Positions 63,619 through 64,000 of a DNA stretch of 64,000 nt are shown here, piece after piece. The stretch is from assembly GCF_004135405.1 (NCBI RefSeq), contig NZ_CP035491.1, positions 1,798,001 through 1,862,000 of the forward strand. Reading direction: 5' to 3'. A program made the translations under genes and the position numbers. The notes beneath the pieces are model-generated. The model saw only the letters and a list, made by a program, of their open reading frames with translations. It was not told the origin of the DNA and ran no database searches. Source of the stretch: Agromyces protaetiae (GTDB taxonomy: Bacteria > Actinomycetota > Actinomycetes > Actinomycetales > Microbacteriaceae). Each line of letters opens with the position of its first letter. The stretch's first letter is position 1.

Positions 63619-64000
63619 ATGTACCTCGTCCCCGACCAGACCGGTCGTCGCATCATCGTCACCGGTGCCAACAGCGGCACCGGCAAAGAGGCCGCCAAGC
63701 GCCTCGCGGGCGCGGGCGCGCACGTCGTGCTCGCCGTCCGCTCGCTCGAGCGCGGCGAGACCGCGCGCGCCGAGATCGCCGCCGCCGTGCCCGGCGCGAG
63801 CCTCGATGTGCGCCGCATCGACCTCGGCGATCTCGCCAGCGTGCGCGCGTTCGCCGACGGCATCCGAACCGACTCCGAGCCGCTGCACGCGCTCGTCAAC
63901 AACGCCGGCGTCATGCAGCCGCCCAAGCGCCTCGAGACCGCCGACGGGCACGAACTGCAGTTCGGTAGCAACTTCCTCGGGCCGTTCCTGCTCACGAACC
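63619..64000 (+). CDS. Short-chain dehydrogenase/reductase (partial, runs off window)
   Basis: The first 127 residues of an SDR enzyme. The cofactor loop is TGANSGTGK at 15-23, followed by the NNAG motif (HALVNNAGVMQPP) and the NFLGPFLL segment; the YxxxK active site lies beyond the window. GGAG precedes the ATG. The retinol-dehydrogenase-like/oxidoreductase subgroup is suggested by the DLGDLASVRAF segment. Probably repressed by the divergent TetR protein. Confidence 0.9.
   Translation, partial: MYLVPDQTGRRIIVTGANSGTGKEAAKRLAGAGAHVVLAVRSLERGETARAEIAAAVPGASLDVRRIDLGDLASVRAFADGIRTDSEPLHALVNNAGVMQPPKRLETADGHELQFGSNFLGPFLLTN

Overview
The window is chromosomal DNA of a high-GC actinobacterium. 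The 16S rRNA sequence, the spacer without tRNA genes, the codon use and the conserved pmt/rsmI-metG-tatD-rsmA-ispE gene neighbourhood all point to the family Microbacteriaceae; the genus was not resolved. Coding density is very high. Many genes start right at, or 6-7 bases behind, a TANNNT -10 box, which indicates leaderless mRNAs.

Layout. 1-4.7 kb: the 5' part of an HrpA-type helicase gene, divergent from an aldo-keto reductase. 4.7-10.8 kb: a complete rRNA operon (16S, 23S, 5S) with promoter candidates, leader/spacer processing stems and a strong terminator. 10.8-21 kb: YyaL-like thioredoxin-fold protein, PnuC-type transporter, a methyltransferase, a J-domain/NERD-like fusion, M18 aminopeptidase, two rhodanese-type sulfurtransferases and L-serine dehydratase. 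21-26 kb: a DrrAB-type ABC exporter tail to tail with a large SARP/AfsR-like regulator. 26-31 kb: CoA-binding protein plus O-acetylhomoserine sulfhydrylase (MetY), an MFS exporter with a possible leader peptide, and a DUF4232-like membrane protein. 31-33.6 kb: an isochorismatase-fold hydrolase divergent from a pnuC-nadR NAD salvage operon.

33.6-40 kb holds the most unusual locus: five tightly coupled genes for a MoxR AAA+ ATPase, an unknown protein, a zincin-plus-vWA protein, another unknown protein and a PaaK-like adenylate-forming enzyme. 40-43 kb: a guanidine-III riboswitch with an SMR (Gdx) exporter, then a membrane protein/XRE regulator pair behind a large palindromic operator, then two MDR-family oxidoreductases. 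43-54 kb: protein O-mannosyltransferase, rsmI, an MDR oxidoreductase, metG, tatD, rsmA, an acidic protein, ispE and an ABC-F protein. 54-59 kb: a methyltransferase, the metQ-metN-metI methionine importer, a hypothetical gene and a RidA-like gene. 59-62 kb: a DUF222/HNH gene with a LexA box, next to a recently inserted IS481-family element with a 15-bp target duplication. 62-64 kb: a flavin-binding oxidoreductase-like gene and a TetR regulator divergent from a short-chain dehydrogenase that runs off the window.

Two window-wide features deserve attention. At least eight genes (sdaA, drrB-like, the vWA gene, rsmI, metG, a hypothetical, the transposase and the flavin-binding gene) each need exactly one extra base to restore the family reading frame, mostly at G or C runs. 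This looks like systematic homopolymer under-calling rather than gene decay, because metG is essential. Second, the 9-mer GGATGYCTC or its complement occurs more than 50 times by hand count, inside and between genes, far above chance.
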